Shown: piece by piece, positions 15,982-25,030 of the stretch
Layout: every line of letters begins with the position of its first letter
Numbering within the stretch: position 1 is the first letter of the stretch
NCBI GenBank assembly: GCA_910589305.1
Contig: CAJUTV010000013.1
Coordinates: forward strand, 1-64,000
DNA from: an uncultured Lachnospira sp.
Lineage (GTDB): Bacteria > Bacillota > Clostridia > Lachnospirales > Lachnospiraceae
Direction of reading: 5' to 3'
DNA length: 64,000 bases
Notes under the pieces: model-generated
What the model was told of the DNA's origin: nothing
The model's database searches: none
What the model saw: only the letters and a program-made list of their open reading frames with translations
Translations under genes and position numbers: made by a program

Positions 15982-18900
15982 TCAAGTCGTCTCTACATTT
16001 TTATTGCCATAAATTGCTCTTAAATCGGATAATAGCTGCGATGTAATTTGAATATTTTTGCTCTCAGGCCATAAAATGCGCTTATTTTCCTGCATACAAT
16101 AGATAACAACACTATCTTTTCCATCTAAATCTGCAAAATCGCTTCTTAATTTCTCTTCATTCTTTTTATATTCTGACTCATCTTTAAAACGAATCCACAA
16201 TTTTCTTGGCACATTTGCAAAATCGACTATTTTTTCACCAATCAATTTTGCATTTTCATCTGCATTGGCGCTTACACGTCCTGTAATAAACACCATTTTT
16301 GCCGAGTCAATAACACTTCTGTACTCTATATAAAGACGTGGAAAAACGATAACTTCTACGGTTCCCATAATATCCTCAATGGTAAGAAATGCCATAGGCT
16401 GCCCATTTTTGGTATTTTTGACAGTTTTTGCTGTAATCATACCGCCAATGGTCTGTTTCGTATCATTTTTAACTTTTGGCTCTCCTGTCTCTTCATTTAC
16501 CATAAAATCGACAGTCTGTGCGGATATATTTTTCTTCCACATTCCAACATACTCATCCATAGGGTGTCCGCTGATATATACACCTAATATTTCCTTTTCA
16601 AAATTCAGCAAATCTTCTTTTGTATACTCAGACACGTTTGGCATCTTTATCTCAAATGCTTTCTTTTGGCTGTCATCTACAAAATCAAAAAGTGTCATCT
16701 GACCTGCAATGGCATCTTTTCCCTGCTTTACTTCCTCGTCAATCATCTGCTGATATACACTAATCATCTGCCGTCTATTATTTCCAAATGCATCAAATGC
16801 ACCTGCTTTAATTAGGTTTTCTATCATCTTTTTATTCAGTTCATGGTACATTCGCTTAATAAAATCCTGCATATTTTTAAATGCACCATCAACCTTTTTG
16901 TTTTTTAATATCTGTTCAATAGCTGGTTTGCCTAATGCTTTAATGGCTGATAATCCAAATCGTATACTATCGCCTTCAACCACAAATCCCATACCCGATA
17001 AATTGACATCTGGCGGCAGCATCTTAATTCCCATCTGCCCGCAGGCATATATATATTCGGCTACTTTATTGGTATTATTTACTACGGAAGTCATCAAAGC
17101 CGCCATAAATTCAACAGGATAATGATATTTTAGATAAGCTGTCTGATAGGCAAGCACTGCATAACAGGCAGCATGTGATTTGTTAAACGCATATTTTGCA
17201 AAATCAATCATTTCATCAAATATTTTCCCTGCAACTTTTTCATCAATGCCGTTTTTTACACAGCCTGCAACATGTTCTTCCTCATTTCCATAGATAAAGT
17301 TATGGCGTTCTTTTTGCATAACATCGGTCTTTTTCTTAGACATTGCACGTCTTACTAGGTCACTTCTTCCCCAAGTGTATCCTGCCAAGTCGCGCACAAT
17401 CTGCATAACTTGTTCTTGATATACAATACACCCATAGGTAGGCTGCAAGATACTTTCAAGCTGTTTACAATCATAAGTCACTTCATCTGGATTATTTTTT
17501 CCTTTGATATACTGCGGAATAAAATCCATAGGTCCTGGTCGGTACAGAGAGATTCCCGCAATAAGGTCTTCTATATTCTGCGGTTTTAATTCCTTCATAA
17601 AGGACTTCATTCCACCGCTCTCCAACTGGAACATACCTTCACATTTGCCAGTGCCTATATAGTCATAAACATCTTTGTCGTTATAATCAATCGTATCTAT
17701 AGAAAAGTCTGGATTTTTTAACTTTGCAAGCTGCTCTGTATCAATAATAACAGACAGATTGCGCAATCCTAAAAAGTCCATCTTTAACAGTCCCAATTCC
17801 TCTAAAGTTGTCATAACAAACTGAGCTACCACAGAACCATCTGAGCCGACCGACAAAGGAACATACTCCTCAACTGCCTGCTTACTTATCAAAACACCAG
17901 CAGCGTGCATAGAAGCATGGCGCGGCAATCCCTCTAATCGCTTACTCTTATCAATCAAATCTTTTATCTGTGCATCCTCTTCATACACTTTCTTTAAATC
18001 AGGATTGATTTCTAGTGCTTTGTCAATGGTCATTTTTAAATCTCTTGGCACCATCTTGGCAATATTGTCAACCATCGCATAAGGAAGGTCTAAGACACGC
18101 CCAACATCTTTAATAACAGCTCTTGCCGCCATCGTTCCAAAAGTGACAATCTGCACAACACAATCTTTTCCATATTTATCCACCACATAATCAATGACTT
18201 GCTGGCGTCCTTCAGGACAAAAATCCACATCAATATCAGGCATAGAGATTCGTTCTGGATTTAAAAAACGCTCAAAAATCAATGTATATTTAATAGGGTC
18301 AATATCCGTAATCCCCAAACAGTACGAAACAATACTTCCTGCGGCTGAACCTCTGCCTGGTCCCACTGCAATCTGATGTTTTTTTGCATAGTCAATATAA
18401 TCCCACACGATAAGGAAATAATCGACATAGCCCATATCACGTATTACAGACAATTCATAGTCTAATCGTTCTTTTAACAGTTTTCCTTCTGGCTTATAAC
18501 AAGATTCTTTACTCGTGTCTTCCCCTAAAAGATATTCAGGATATCTTTTTTTCATTCCCTCATAACATAAATGCTGTAGGTATGTCCATGAATCAAACCC
18601 GCTAGGAACCTCATATTTAGGAAGTTTTGTGACGCCAAACTCAATCTCTACATTGCAGCGGTCGGCAATTTTTTGTGTATTTTCAACAGCCTGTGGGACG
18701 TAGGAAAACAATTCTGCCATCTCTTCTGGCGACTTTAAATAAAATTGTCCACCCTCATAGCGCATTCGATTTTCATCGGTAACCTTTTTTCCAGTCTGTA
18801 TACAAAGCAAAATATCGTGTGCTTCCACGTCCTGCGCATATGTATAATGAACGTCATTTGTACAAACCAGCTCTATTCCAAGTTCATTAGAAAGCCGTAC

Positions 18901-19470
18901 AAGCTGTGGATTGACATAATTTTGTTCCTCAATCCCATGACTTTGCAGTTCCAGAAAAAAATTGCCTTTTCCAAAGATATTCTCATATCGTTTTGCAGCG
19001 GCAGCAGCTTCCTCATACATTCCTCTTGACAGATATCTTGACACTTCACCTGCAAGACACGCGCTCAATGCAATAATTCCTTCGTGATACTGCAAAAGTA
19101 CCTCATAGTCCACTCTTGGTTTATAGTAAAATCCTTCTGTAAATCCTCTTGATACAATTTTCATCAAATTTTTATAGCCTTCATAATTTTCAGCCAGTAA
19201 TACTAAATGATAATAACGCTCTTCGGTCACTCCTTGCTCTTTATCAAACCTTGAACCTGGAGCCACATATACCTCACAGCCTATAATAGGCTTAATTCCA
19301 GCTTTCTTTGCAGCTTTATAAAAATCAATTACACCATACATCACACCATGGTCTGTAATAGCAAGACTATTCATACCCAACTCTTTTGCTCTTGCTGTTA
19401 TTTCTTCAATTTTACTAGAACCATCAAGCAGTGAATACTCTGTATGTACATGTAAATGTGTAAAACGCAT
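15982..19470 (-). CDS. dnaE: DNA polymerase III alpha subunit
   Basis: Replicative DNA polymerase of the DnaE class, 1162 residues. Domains in order: PHP domain at the N terminus (HLHVHTEYSLLDGSSKIEE), polymerase core with catalytic aspartates in PDIDVDF (about residue 412), tandem HhH, and an OB-fold near the C terminus (TIGGMITAKTVKNTKNGQPMAF). In Clostridia DnaE usually works beside PolC; no polC lies here. The SD is AATGGAGG. It precedes pfkA with a 139-base gap and follows ftsH after a terminator. Confidence 0.97.
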   Translation of the reverse strand: MRFTHLHVHTEYSLLDGSSKIEEITARAKELGMNSLAITDHGVMYGVIDFYKAAKKAGIKPIIGCEVYVAPGSRFDKEQGVTEERYYHLVLLAENYEGYKNLMKIVSRGFTEGFYYKPRVDYEVLLQYHEGIIALSACLAGEVSRYLSRGMYEEAAAAAKRYENIFGKGNFFLELQSHGIEEQNYVNPQLVRLSNELGIELVCTNDVHYTYAQDVEAHDILLCIQTGKKVTDENRMRYEGGQFYLKSPEEMAELFSYVPQAVENTQKIADRCNVEIEFGVTKLPKYEVPSGFDSWTYLQHLCYEGMKKRYPEYLLGEDTSKESCYKPEGKLLKERLDYELSVIRDMGYVDYFLIVWDYIDYAKKHQIAVGPGRGSAAGSIVSYCLGITDIDPIKYTLIFERFLNPERISMPDIDVDFCPEGRQQVIDYVVDKYGKDCVVQIVTFGTMAARAVIKDVGRVLDLPYAMVDNIAKMVPRDLKMTIDKALEINPDLKKVYEEDAQIKDLIDKSKRLEGLPRHASMHAAGVLISKQAVEEYVPLSVGSDGSVVAQFVMTTLEELGLLKMDFLGLRNLSVIIDTEQLAKLKNPDFSIDTIDYNDKDVYDYIGTGKCEGMFQLESGGMKSFMKELKPQNIEDLIAGISLYRPGPMDFIPQYIKGKNNPDEVTYDCKQLESILQPTYGCIVYQEQVMQIVRDLAGYTWGRSDLVRRAMSKKKTDVMQKERHNFIYGNEEEHVAGCVKNGIDEKVAGKIFDEMIDFAKYAFNKSHAACYAVLAYQTAYLKYHYPVEFMAALMTSVVNNTNKVAEYIYACGQMGIKMLPPDVNLSGMGFVVEGDSIRFGLSAIKALGKPAIEQILKNKKVDGAFKNMQDFIKRMYHELNKKMIENLIKAGAFDAFGNNRRQMISVYQQMIDEEVKQGKDAIAGQMTLFDFVDDSQKKAFEIKMPNVSEYTKEDLLNFEKEILGVYISGHPMDEYVGMWKKNISAQTVDFMVNEETGEPKVKNDTKQTIGGMITAKTVKNTKNGQPMAFLTIEDIMGTVEVIVFPRLYIEYRSVIDSAKMVFITGRVSANADENAKLIGEKIVDFANVPRKLWIRFKDESEYKKNEEKLRSDFADLDGKDSVVIYCMQENKRILWPESKNIQITSQLLSDLRAIYGNKNVETT

Positions 19471-19505
19471 ATTATTCCTCCATTCCGCACTCTATATATC
19501 AAAAA

Positions 19506-19534
19506 TGCCACAGACCGTAAAACAGCCTGCGGCA
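19506..19534 (-). terminator. Rho-independent terminator of ftsH
   Basis: On the minus strand TGCCGCAGGCTG and CGGTCTGTGGCA form a 12-bp stem (three G-U pairs) with loop TTTTA, followed by TTTTTG. It lies 21 bases past the ftsH stop and upstream of the dnaE ribosome site. Confidence 0.85.
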
Positions 19535-19554
19535 AATATCAATTCTGTTCATTC

Positions 19555-21954
19555 TTATTGGTTATCTTCTTCTTTGCTGCCGTTATCTGAATCCTTATCT
19601 GGTATTTTATTTTTGTTCTTTTCAATATTTTGCCAGAAATCATCTAATGGTCCGCTAACTGTAGAAGAATAGCTCCCATCTTCATTAAATGTAACACTTT
19701 CTGCTACTTTTTCAGACTTTGACATTTCACTGGTATCAACTGGTTCAGGAATCCCTTTTACTCTTCTAAATATCTTCATAAATTCTTTTCCTGTAATGGT
19801 TTCTTTATCATAAAGATATTTAGCCAATTCGTCCAATACGTCTCTATTTTCAGCCAACAGCTTTTTGGCTTCTGCAAAACAGCCAGCAAGAAGCTGTTTG
19901 ACTTCTTCATCAATAATAGCTGCCGTCTCGTCGGAACAATTGAGTCTTGCAGAACCATCCAAATATTTGCTCTCAATGGTTTCTAGGCTCATTAATCCAA
20001 ATTTTTCAGACATACCATACTGTGTAATCATTGCTCTTGCAATATCGGTTGCCTTTTCAATATCATTGGATGCTCCTGTTGTGACTGTGTCAAATATGAT
20101 TTCTTCCGCAGCACGTCCGCCAAGAAGTGTGACAAGCCTTGCCATCAGTTCATCTTTTGTCATAAGATATTTTTCTTCTTCAGGCACCTGCATAACATAG
20201 CCTAATGAACCCATTGTTCTTGGAACAATCGTTATCTTTTGAACAGGCTCTGCATCCTTTTTTAATGCTGTTATAAGTGCATGACCGACTTCATGGTATG
20301 CAACAGTGCGTTTTTCCTGTTTGCTCAAAATTCTGTCTTTCTTTTCCTTGCCAGCTATTACCACTTCAACTGCTTCAAACAAGTCTTTTTGTGTGACAAC
20401 TTTTCGCCCGTCTTTGACAGCCGCAATAGCCGCCTCGTTAATCATATTGGCAAGGTCTGAACCAACAGCACCGCTTGTAGCAAGACCAATTTCATCAAGG
20501 TCTACAGTGTCGTCCATCAAAACATCTTTAGAATGAACCTTCAAAACTTCAACTCTGCCCTTTAAATCAGGCTTATCAACAATAATTCTTCTATCCAGTC
20601 GTCCCGGTCTTAACAGCGCCTTATCCAAAACTTCTGGTCTGTTTGTCGCTGCAAGAATAAATAATCCCTTTGATGAATCAAAGCCGTCCATCTCTGCTAA
20701 AAGCTGATTTAAAGTCTGTTCACGCTCATCATTGCCGCCGCCATACCTTGAATCCCTGCTTTTACCAATAGCGTCAATCTCATCTATAAAAATAATACAT
20801 GGAGCCTGCTTTTGTGCTTCCTTAAACAAATCACGCACTCTTGAAGCGCCCACACCCACAAACATCTCTACAAAATCAGAACCTGCCAATGAAAAAAACG
20901 GAACATTGGCCTCTCCTGCAACCGCTTTTGCAAGCAATGTTTTACCTGTACCCGGAGGTCCTACAAGCAATGCACCTTTTGGAAGCTTTGCGCCTATCTT
21001 TGAATATTTGTCTGGATTATGCAAAAAGTCTACAATCTCTTTTAATGATTCTTTTGCTTCGTCCTGTCCTGCCACATCCTTAAACGTTACACCCGTCTGT
21101 TTTTGCACATAGACTTTAGCCGTATTTTTGCCAACGCCCATGCCTCCCATCATACCGCCGCCAGATGATATCTTCCTATATATAAAGGTAAACATAAATA
21201 TCATAATTAAAAGCGGCAAGATATAGGCTGCTAAAAATTCAATCATAGAAGCACTTGAATCTGGAATATATCCAGAAATTGTGATATCTGGATTCTTTTT
21301 TAACGTTGACACCAGCTCATCATCATTGACATATGCTGTGTAGTATGTGTATTTAATTTTGCCCAACTTATTTTGTTCGTTTGTCTCATCAGTTGGTGTA
21401 ATAACAATTCGGTCTGCATCAAACTTTACTTCAGCAATCTTGTCATCTTCTACCATCTGAAGAAACTCGGTATACGATATCTCTTTAAAACGAACATTGT
21501 TTAACAGTCCTCGCAATAAAGAAAATCCTATAAACGTAAGGACAGCAGCAATCGCAAGTATCAAAATCGTATTAAAATTTTTTTGCTTTTTGTTATTATT
21601 TTGGTTATTTCTATTATTATTTTGATTGTTATTTCTTCTGTTATTATCATTATTATTATCATAGCCATTATAATTGCTATTATTTTGATAATTTTGTCTA
21701 TCGTAATTTGGACCATTCAGCCCACCGCCATAATTTTGCCCATTATAGCCTTGTCCGCCATAATTTTGTCCATTATTGCCTTGACTGCCACGATTTTGAC
21801 CGTTATAATCCTGACTGCCATAATTTGGGCTATTATTCATATCGCCTTGACTGTTTGGCTTATGGTTGTAACTTTGTCCATTCTGGTTGTTTACATTGGG
21901 GTTGCCAGAATTGGTGTTTTCAGTGTTATTACCATTATTTTCCCAATTATTCAT
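19555..21954 (-). CDS. ftsH: ATP-dependent zinc metalloprotease FtsH with a long Asn/Gly/Gln-rich N terminus
   Basis: Membrane-anchored AAA+ protease that removes damaged membrane proteins and short-lived regulators. Two membrane helices (about residues 131-150 and 238-262) flank an extracytoplasmic loop. The AAA domain has Walker A GPPGTGKTLLAK (about 334) and IIFIDEIDAIG; the zinc site is HEVGH (about 553). The oddity is the N terminus: about 128 residues before the first helix, almost entirely Asn, Gly, Gln, Tyr and Ser with YNGQNYGGQG-like repeats, where FtsH normally enters the membrane within about ten residues. The total of 799 exceeds the usual 600-700. The C terminus also has an acidic, Asn-rich tail. 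Confidence 0.95.
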   Translation of the reverse strand: MNNWENNGNNTENTNSGNPNVNNQNGQSYNHKPNSQGDMNNSPNYGSQDYNGQNRGSQGNNGQNYGGQGYNGQNYGGGLNGPNYDRQNYQNNSNYNGYDNNNDNNRRNNNQNNNRNNQNNNKKQKNFNTILILAIAAVLTFIGFSLLRGLLNNVRFKEISYTEFLQMVEDDKIAEVKFDADRIVITPTDETNEQNKLGKIKYTYYTAYVNDDELVSTLKKNPDITISGYIPDSSASMIEFLAAYILPLLIMIFMFTFIYRKISSGGGMMGGMGVGKNTAKVYVQKQTGVTFKDVAGQDEAKESLKEIVDFLHNPDKYSKIGAKLPKGALLVGPPGTGKTLLAKAVAGEANVPFFSLAGSDFVEMFVGVGASRVRDLFKEAQKQAPCIIFIDEIDAIGKSRDSRYGGGNDEREQTLNQLLAEMDGFDSSKGLFILAATNRPEVLDKALLRPGRLDRRIIVDKPDLKGRVEVLKVHSKDVLMDDTVDLDEIGLATSGAVGSDLANMINEAAIAAVKDGRKVVTQKDLFEAVEVVIAGKEKKDRILSKQEKRTVAYHEVGHALITALKKDAEPVQKITIVPRTMGSLGYVMQVPEEEKYLMTKDELMARLVTLLGGRAAEEIIFDTVTTGASNDIEKATDIARAMITQYGMSEKFGLMSLETIESKYLDGSARLNCSDETAAIIDEEVKQLLAGCFAEAKKLLAENRDVLDELAKYLYDKETITGKEFMKIFRRVKGIPEPVDTSEMSKSEKVAESVTFNEDGSYSSTVSGPLDDFWQNIEKNKNKIPDKDSDNGSKEEDNQ

Positions 21955-22051
21955 TCCTTCTCTCCATTCTTTTTGTGTATATGCACATTCAATATTATAA
22001 TTATAATTTTCCCATAAATCAATTAAAACTGTATTATTTTTTAAAAAAATA

Positions 22052-22080
22052 TGGAAAATAATTATAAACCGTTATATAAT
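22052..22080 (+). promoter_or_regulatory. Candidate promoter of pyrG
   Basis: TATAAT at 22075-22080 with a weak TGGAAA at 22052-22057 (17-base spacer). Transcription would start about 45 bases before the pyrG ATG. Confidence 0.4.
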
Positions 22081-22133
22081 GTTATTTATTATTCATTGAT
22101 TTACAGCCGTTATTCGGCAGAACGGAGGAAATA

Positions 22134-23765
22134 ATGCCTGTTAAATACGTATTTGTCACAGGTGGCGTAGTATCTGGTCTTGGAAAGGGTATTACTGCTG
22201 CTTCTTTAGGACGTTTACTTAAAGCTCGTGGATTTAAAGTTACCATGCAAAAATTTGACCCATATATTAACATTGACCCTGGTACAATGAACCCAATTCA
22301 GCATGGTGAGGTGTTTGTTACCGATGACGGTGCAGAGACCGATTTAGACCTTGGTCATTATGAACGATTTATCGATGAAAGCCTCAATAAAAACTCTAAT
22401 GTAACAACTGGCAAAGTGTACTGGGCAGTTTTACAAAAAGAGCGGCGCGGTGATTTTGGCGGCGGTACAGTTCAAGTTATTCCACATATTACAAATGAAA
22501 TTAAGACACGATTTTTCCGTGATTTTTCATCAAACGATACAAAAATTGCTATTATTGAAGTAGGCGGAACAGTTGGCGATATTGAAAGTCAACCTTTCCT
22601 TGAAGCCATAAGACAATTTCAACATGAAGTCGGCAGAGAAAATGCAATATTAATTCATGTGACGCTGATTCCATACTTAAAAGCATCGGGCGAAATGAAA
22701 ACAAAGCCTACACAGGCAAGTGTAAAGGAGCTTCAAGGCATGGGCATTCAGCCAGATATTCTTGTCTGCCGAACAGAACAGCCATTGCAGGCAGGTATTA
22801 AAGACAAAATTGCTCTTTTTTGCAATGTACCAAAATCACATGTACTGCAAAATCTTGATGTTGAGATTCTCTACGATGCACCACTTGCTATGGAAGAAGA
22901 AAATCTTGCACAAGTAGCATGTGAATGTTTGCATCTTGACTGTCCACAACCAGACCTTGACGAATGGCGCGCAATGTGTACTGCATGGAAAAATCCTACC
23001 AAAAAAGTAACCATCGCACTTGTCGGCAAATATATTCAGCTTCACGATGCTTATATCAGTGTTGTAGAAGCATTAAAACATGGCGGTGTTGCCAACTCTG
23101 CCGACGTTTCCATTAAATGGGTAGACTCTGAAACCGTCAATGAAAACAATGCCAAAGATATCCTTTCTGACGTTTCTGGCATACTCGTTCCCGGCGGCTT
23201 TGGTGACAGAGGTGTTGAGGGCAAAATACAGGCAATACGTTATGCCAGAGAACATCATATTCCATTTTTAGGGCTTTGTCTTGGTATGCAGCTTTCTATT
23301 GTGGAATTTGCAAGAGATGTCATTGGTTACTCTGATGCACACAGTGTTGAATTAAAGCCAGATACAACACACCCTGTCATTCATCTGATGCCTGACCAAG
23401 AAGGAATTGACGATATCGGCGGAACGCTTCGACTTGGCTCTTATCCTTGTGTTTTGGATAAGACAAGCAAGGCTTACAAAGAGTATGGACAAGAAACCAT
23501 ACATGAACGTCACCGTCATCGTTATGAGGTTAATAATGATTACAGAACCGTTCTTTCAGAACATGGTATGATTTTATCTGGAATTTCACCAGATGGAAGA
23601 ATTATTGAAATGATTGAATTAAAAAATCACCCATGGTTTATAGCAACGCAGGCTCACCCTGAATTAAAATCGCGCCCAAACCGACCTCACCCGCTATTTA
23701 GAGGTTTTATAGAAGCTTCATTAAACCATCAACAAGATACAACAACAGACAATGAACATTGCTAA
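22134..23765 (+). CDS. pyrG: CTP synthase
   Basis: Makes CTP from UTP, ATP and glutamine. 543 residues, the standard length. The N-terminal synthetase domain begins KYVFVTGGVVSGLGKGITAA (P-loop-like), and the C-terminal class I glutamine amidotransferase has the nucleophile Cys in GLCLGMQL (about residue 382) with His and Glu near AQAHPELKSRP. It has a strong SD, GGAGG. It is the only large plus-strand gene in the first half of the window, reading divergently from ftsH, and is followed by a perfect 20-bp hairpin. Confidence 0.98.
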   Translation: MPVKYVFVTGGVVSGLGKGITAASLGRLLKARGFKVTMQKFDPYINIDPGTMNPIQHGEVFVTDDGAETDLDLGHYERFIDESLNKNSNVTTGKVYWAVLQKERRGDFGGGTVQVIPHITNEIKTRFFRDFSSNDTKIAIIEVGGTVGDIESQPFLEAIRQFQHEVGRENAILIHVTLIPYLKASGEMKTKPTQASVKELQGMGIQPDILVCRTEQPLQAGIKDKIALFCNVPKSHVLQNLDVEILYDAPLAMEEENLAQVACECLHLDCPQPDLDEWRAMCTAWKNPTKKVTIALVGKYIQLHDAYISVVEALKHGGVANSADVSIKWVDSETVNENNAKDILSDVSGILVPGGFGDRGVEGKIQAIRYAREHHIPFLGLCLGMQLSIVEFARDVIGYSDAHSVELKPDTTHPVIHLMPDQEGIDDIGGTLRLGSYPCVLDKTSKAYKEYGQETIHERHRHRYEVNNDYRTVLSEHGMILSGISPDGRIIEMIELKNHPWFIATQAHPELKSRPNRPHPLFRGFIEASLNHQQDTTTDNEHC

Positions 23766-23817
23766 AAATTTGCGGCATAATAGACGCCTTGCTACGTGTC
23801 TATTATGCCGCAAATTT
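23766..23817 (+). terminator. Perfect 20-bp hairpin after pyrG
   Basis: Positions 23766-23785 and 23798-23817 are perfect reverse complements (AAATTTGCGGCATAATAGAC and its complement) around a 12-base loop. It starts right after the pyrG stop. There is no strong T-run beyond the stem, only ATATAAATAAC, so it may protect the mRNA 3' end or act as a bidirectional terminator. Confidence 0.6.
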
Positions 23818-23830
23818 ATATAAATAACAT

Positions 23831-23872
23831 AAGTTAAGCGAATATTCACAATCCACTTTACTGCTTCCCTAA
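23831..23872 (+). repeat. Dispersed hairpin repeat, fragment after pyrG
   Basis: GTTAAGCGAATATTCACAAT followed by CCACTTTACTGCTTCCCTAA matches the left part of the repeat (consensus TTAAGCGGATATTCGCAATC then CGCTTTACTGCTTGCTTAA). The stem pairs poorly and the right half is missing. Confidence 0.55.
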
Positions 23873-23929
23873 TAAAATTCAATTATTTTCATCTTGTGCA
23901 ATCAAATCGATTTGACTTTATCTTTATAT

Positions 23930-24850
23930 TTATTTTTCTTCCTTTTTTAAAGACTTTTGCAAGCCTTGTATAATAACATCATTAGGCTTTACTACACCCA
24001 GCAATAAAGGAGAAGTCTTGACATGGTATTTATAATTATCCAAAGCTTTCTGTGGGCTTTTATTGGCATAACAATATTTACAGCCATTCATACAAGTATC
24101 ATATGCGCCTATATCCCTGCTTTCAATACAATGACACCCCTGCCTTAATCCCTTATGTTTTAAATTCTTAAACTCAATATTATTGGCTTTCCCTAAAATA
24201 TTAAGCGTCACACAACCTGAAGGATGAATACCATACTTTGTAAAATCTCCATTTGTTCCGCAAGTTTGCAAAAAAATTCCATATTTTTGTGCAGTAGAAC
24301 CAAATCCCTGTGCTAATGTATCTATGTCCTGTGGTGATAAAGAAATCAGTTCTGGCATATTTGTTTTCAATTTTTTATACATTTCTACAAAACTAAAAAT
24401 ACACCGGTCAATATAAGGAGACAATACTTTTGCCATGCGTTCAAAAGTTTCTAAATGGCATTTTACTGTATAATCTTGTGTCAGCAAAACAGGGTCATAT
24501 CTCCATGCAACACGTTGCTTTCCCACCAATTCTGACAATTTTATCAACGTTTCCATACTTTTATCTATACTTGGTACGCCTGGCTCAATATCTTTTCCAT
24601 AAGCTGTAATTGTATAATAATAATATGTATCGAAACGTTCTGTAATTTCATGTAAACGCGGCAATATAGGTTCATAATTTTTAGAGCAAAACACTACACA
24701 ATCCACCTTGTCCGGAGTCAATTCATAACGCATTACTCTACTCGTAAATAAGGGGTTGCGTGAAAGCGCATACCCTTCTGAAAATCGATTTAACAGCCAT
24801 TCTGTATAATATTGTACGGTATCTGTTCGTCCACCAGTATTAATAATCAT
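23930..24850 (-). CDS. DUF1848-family protein with a C-terminal cysteine cluster
   Basis: A 306-residue cytoplasmic protein of the DUF1848 family, of unknown biochemical role. It begins MIINTGGRTDTVQYYTEWLLNRF, a pattern typical of the family. A cysteine-rich stretch near the C terminus (GCHCIESRDIGAYDTCMNGCKYCYAN) has a CxxxCxxC arrangement that suggests an iron-sulfur or zinc site; whether it acts as a radical-SAM-like protein is not established here. The SD GAGGA precedes the ATG, and the leader carries the clearest example of the loop-to-pre-SD pseudoknot. Neighbouring genes also encode cysteine-cluster proteins. Confidence 0.85.
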   Translation of the reverse strand: MIINTGGRTDTVQYYTEWLLNRFSEGYALSRNPLFTSRVMRYELTPDKVDCVVFCSKNYEPILPRLHEITERFDTYYYYTITAYGKDIEPGVPSIDKSMETLIKLSELVGKQRVAWRYDPVLLTQDYTVKCHLETFERMAKVLSPYIDRCIFSFVEMYKKLKTNMPELISLSPQDIDTLAQGFGSTAQKYGIFLQTCGTNGDFTKYGIHPSGCVTLNILGKANNIEFKNLKHKGLRQGCHCIESRDIGAYDTCMNGCKYCYANKSPQKALDNYKYHVKTSPLLLGVVKPNDVIIQGLQKSLKKEEK

Positions 24851-24855
24851 TTTTT

Positions 24856-24933
24856 CCTCATTTCTGCGCTGCTTTTGTACATAGAACTAGACATTCTTAT
24901 AGGTTTATATCAAGCAGCGCGCAAATATAAACC
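24856..24933 (-). promoter_or_regulatory. Predicted pseudoknot leader of the DUF1848 gene
   Basis: A perfect 9-bp stem (GGTTTATAT at 24902-24910, ATATAAACC at 24925-24933) closes a 14-base loop CAAGCAGCGCGCAA. Loop positions 24912-24920 are exactly complementary over 9 bases to 24866-24874, which lie about 6 bases upstream of the Shine-Dalgarno (24856-24860). The argF leader has the same loop length and pairing with a different stem sequence. Confidence 0.65.
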
Positions 24934-24993
24934 TTATGATGAAACATTAAAATGTTCAATCTTATTTGTCTAATTTTATCTTTTTTAAATTTA

Positions 24994-25030
24994 GTCAAGC
25001 AGATATTCACAATCCGCTTTACTATTTCTC
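24994..25030 (+). repeat. Dispersed hairpin repeat, copy at the PPTase stop codon
   Basis: TCAAGCAGATATTCACAATC then CGCTTTACTATTTCTC: hairpin-A with 7 of 8 stem pairs, followed by a diverged TGCTTGCTT block. The minus-strand phosphopantetheinyl transferase stop codon (25022-25024) lies inside it. Confidence 0.6.

Noticed and set aside
21583..22017. Long isoleucine-rich plus-strand open frame over the ftsH start
   Set aside because: It is the antisense of the Asn-rich ftsH N terminus (AAT/AAC read backwards as ATT/GTT); no ribosome site, biased composition.
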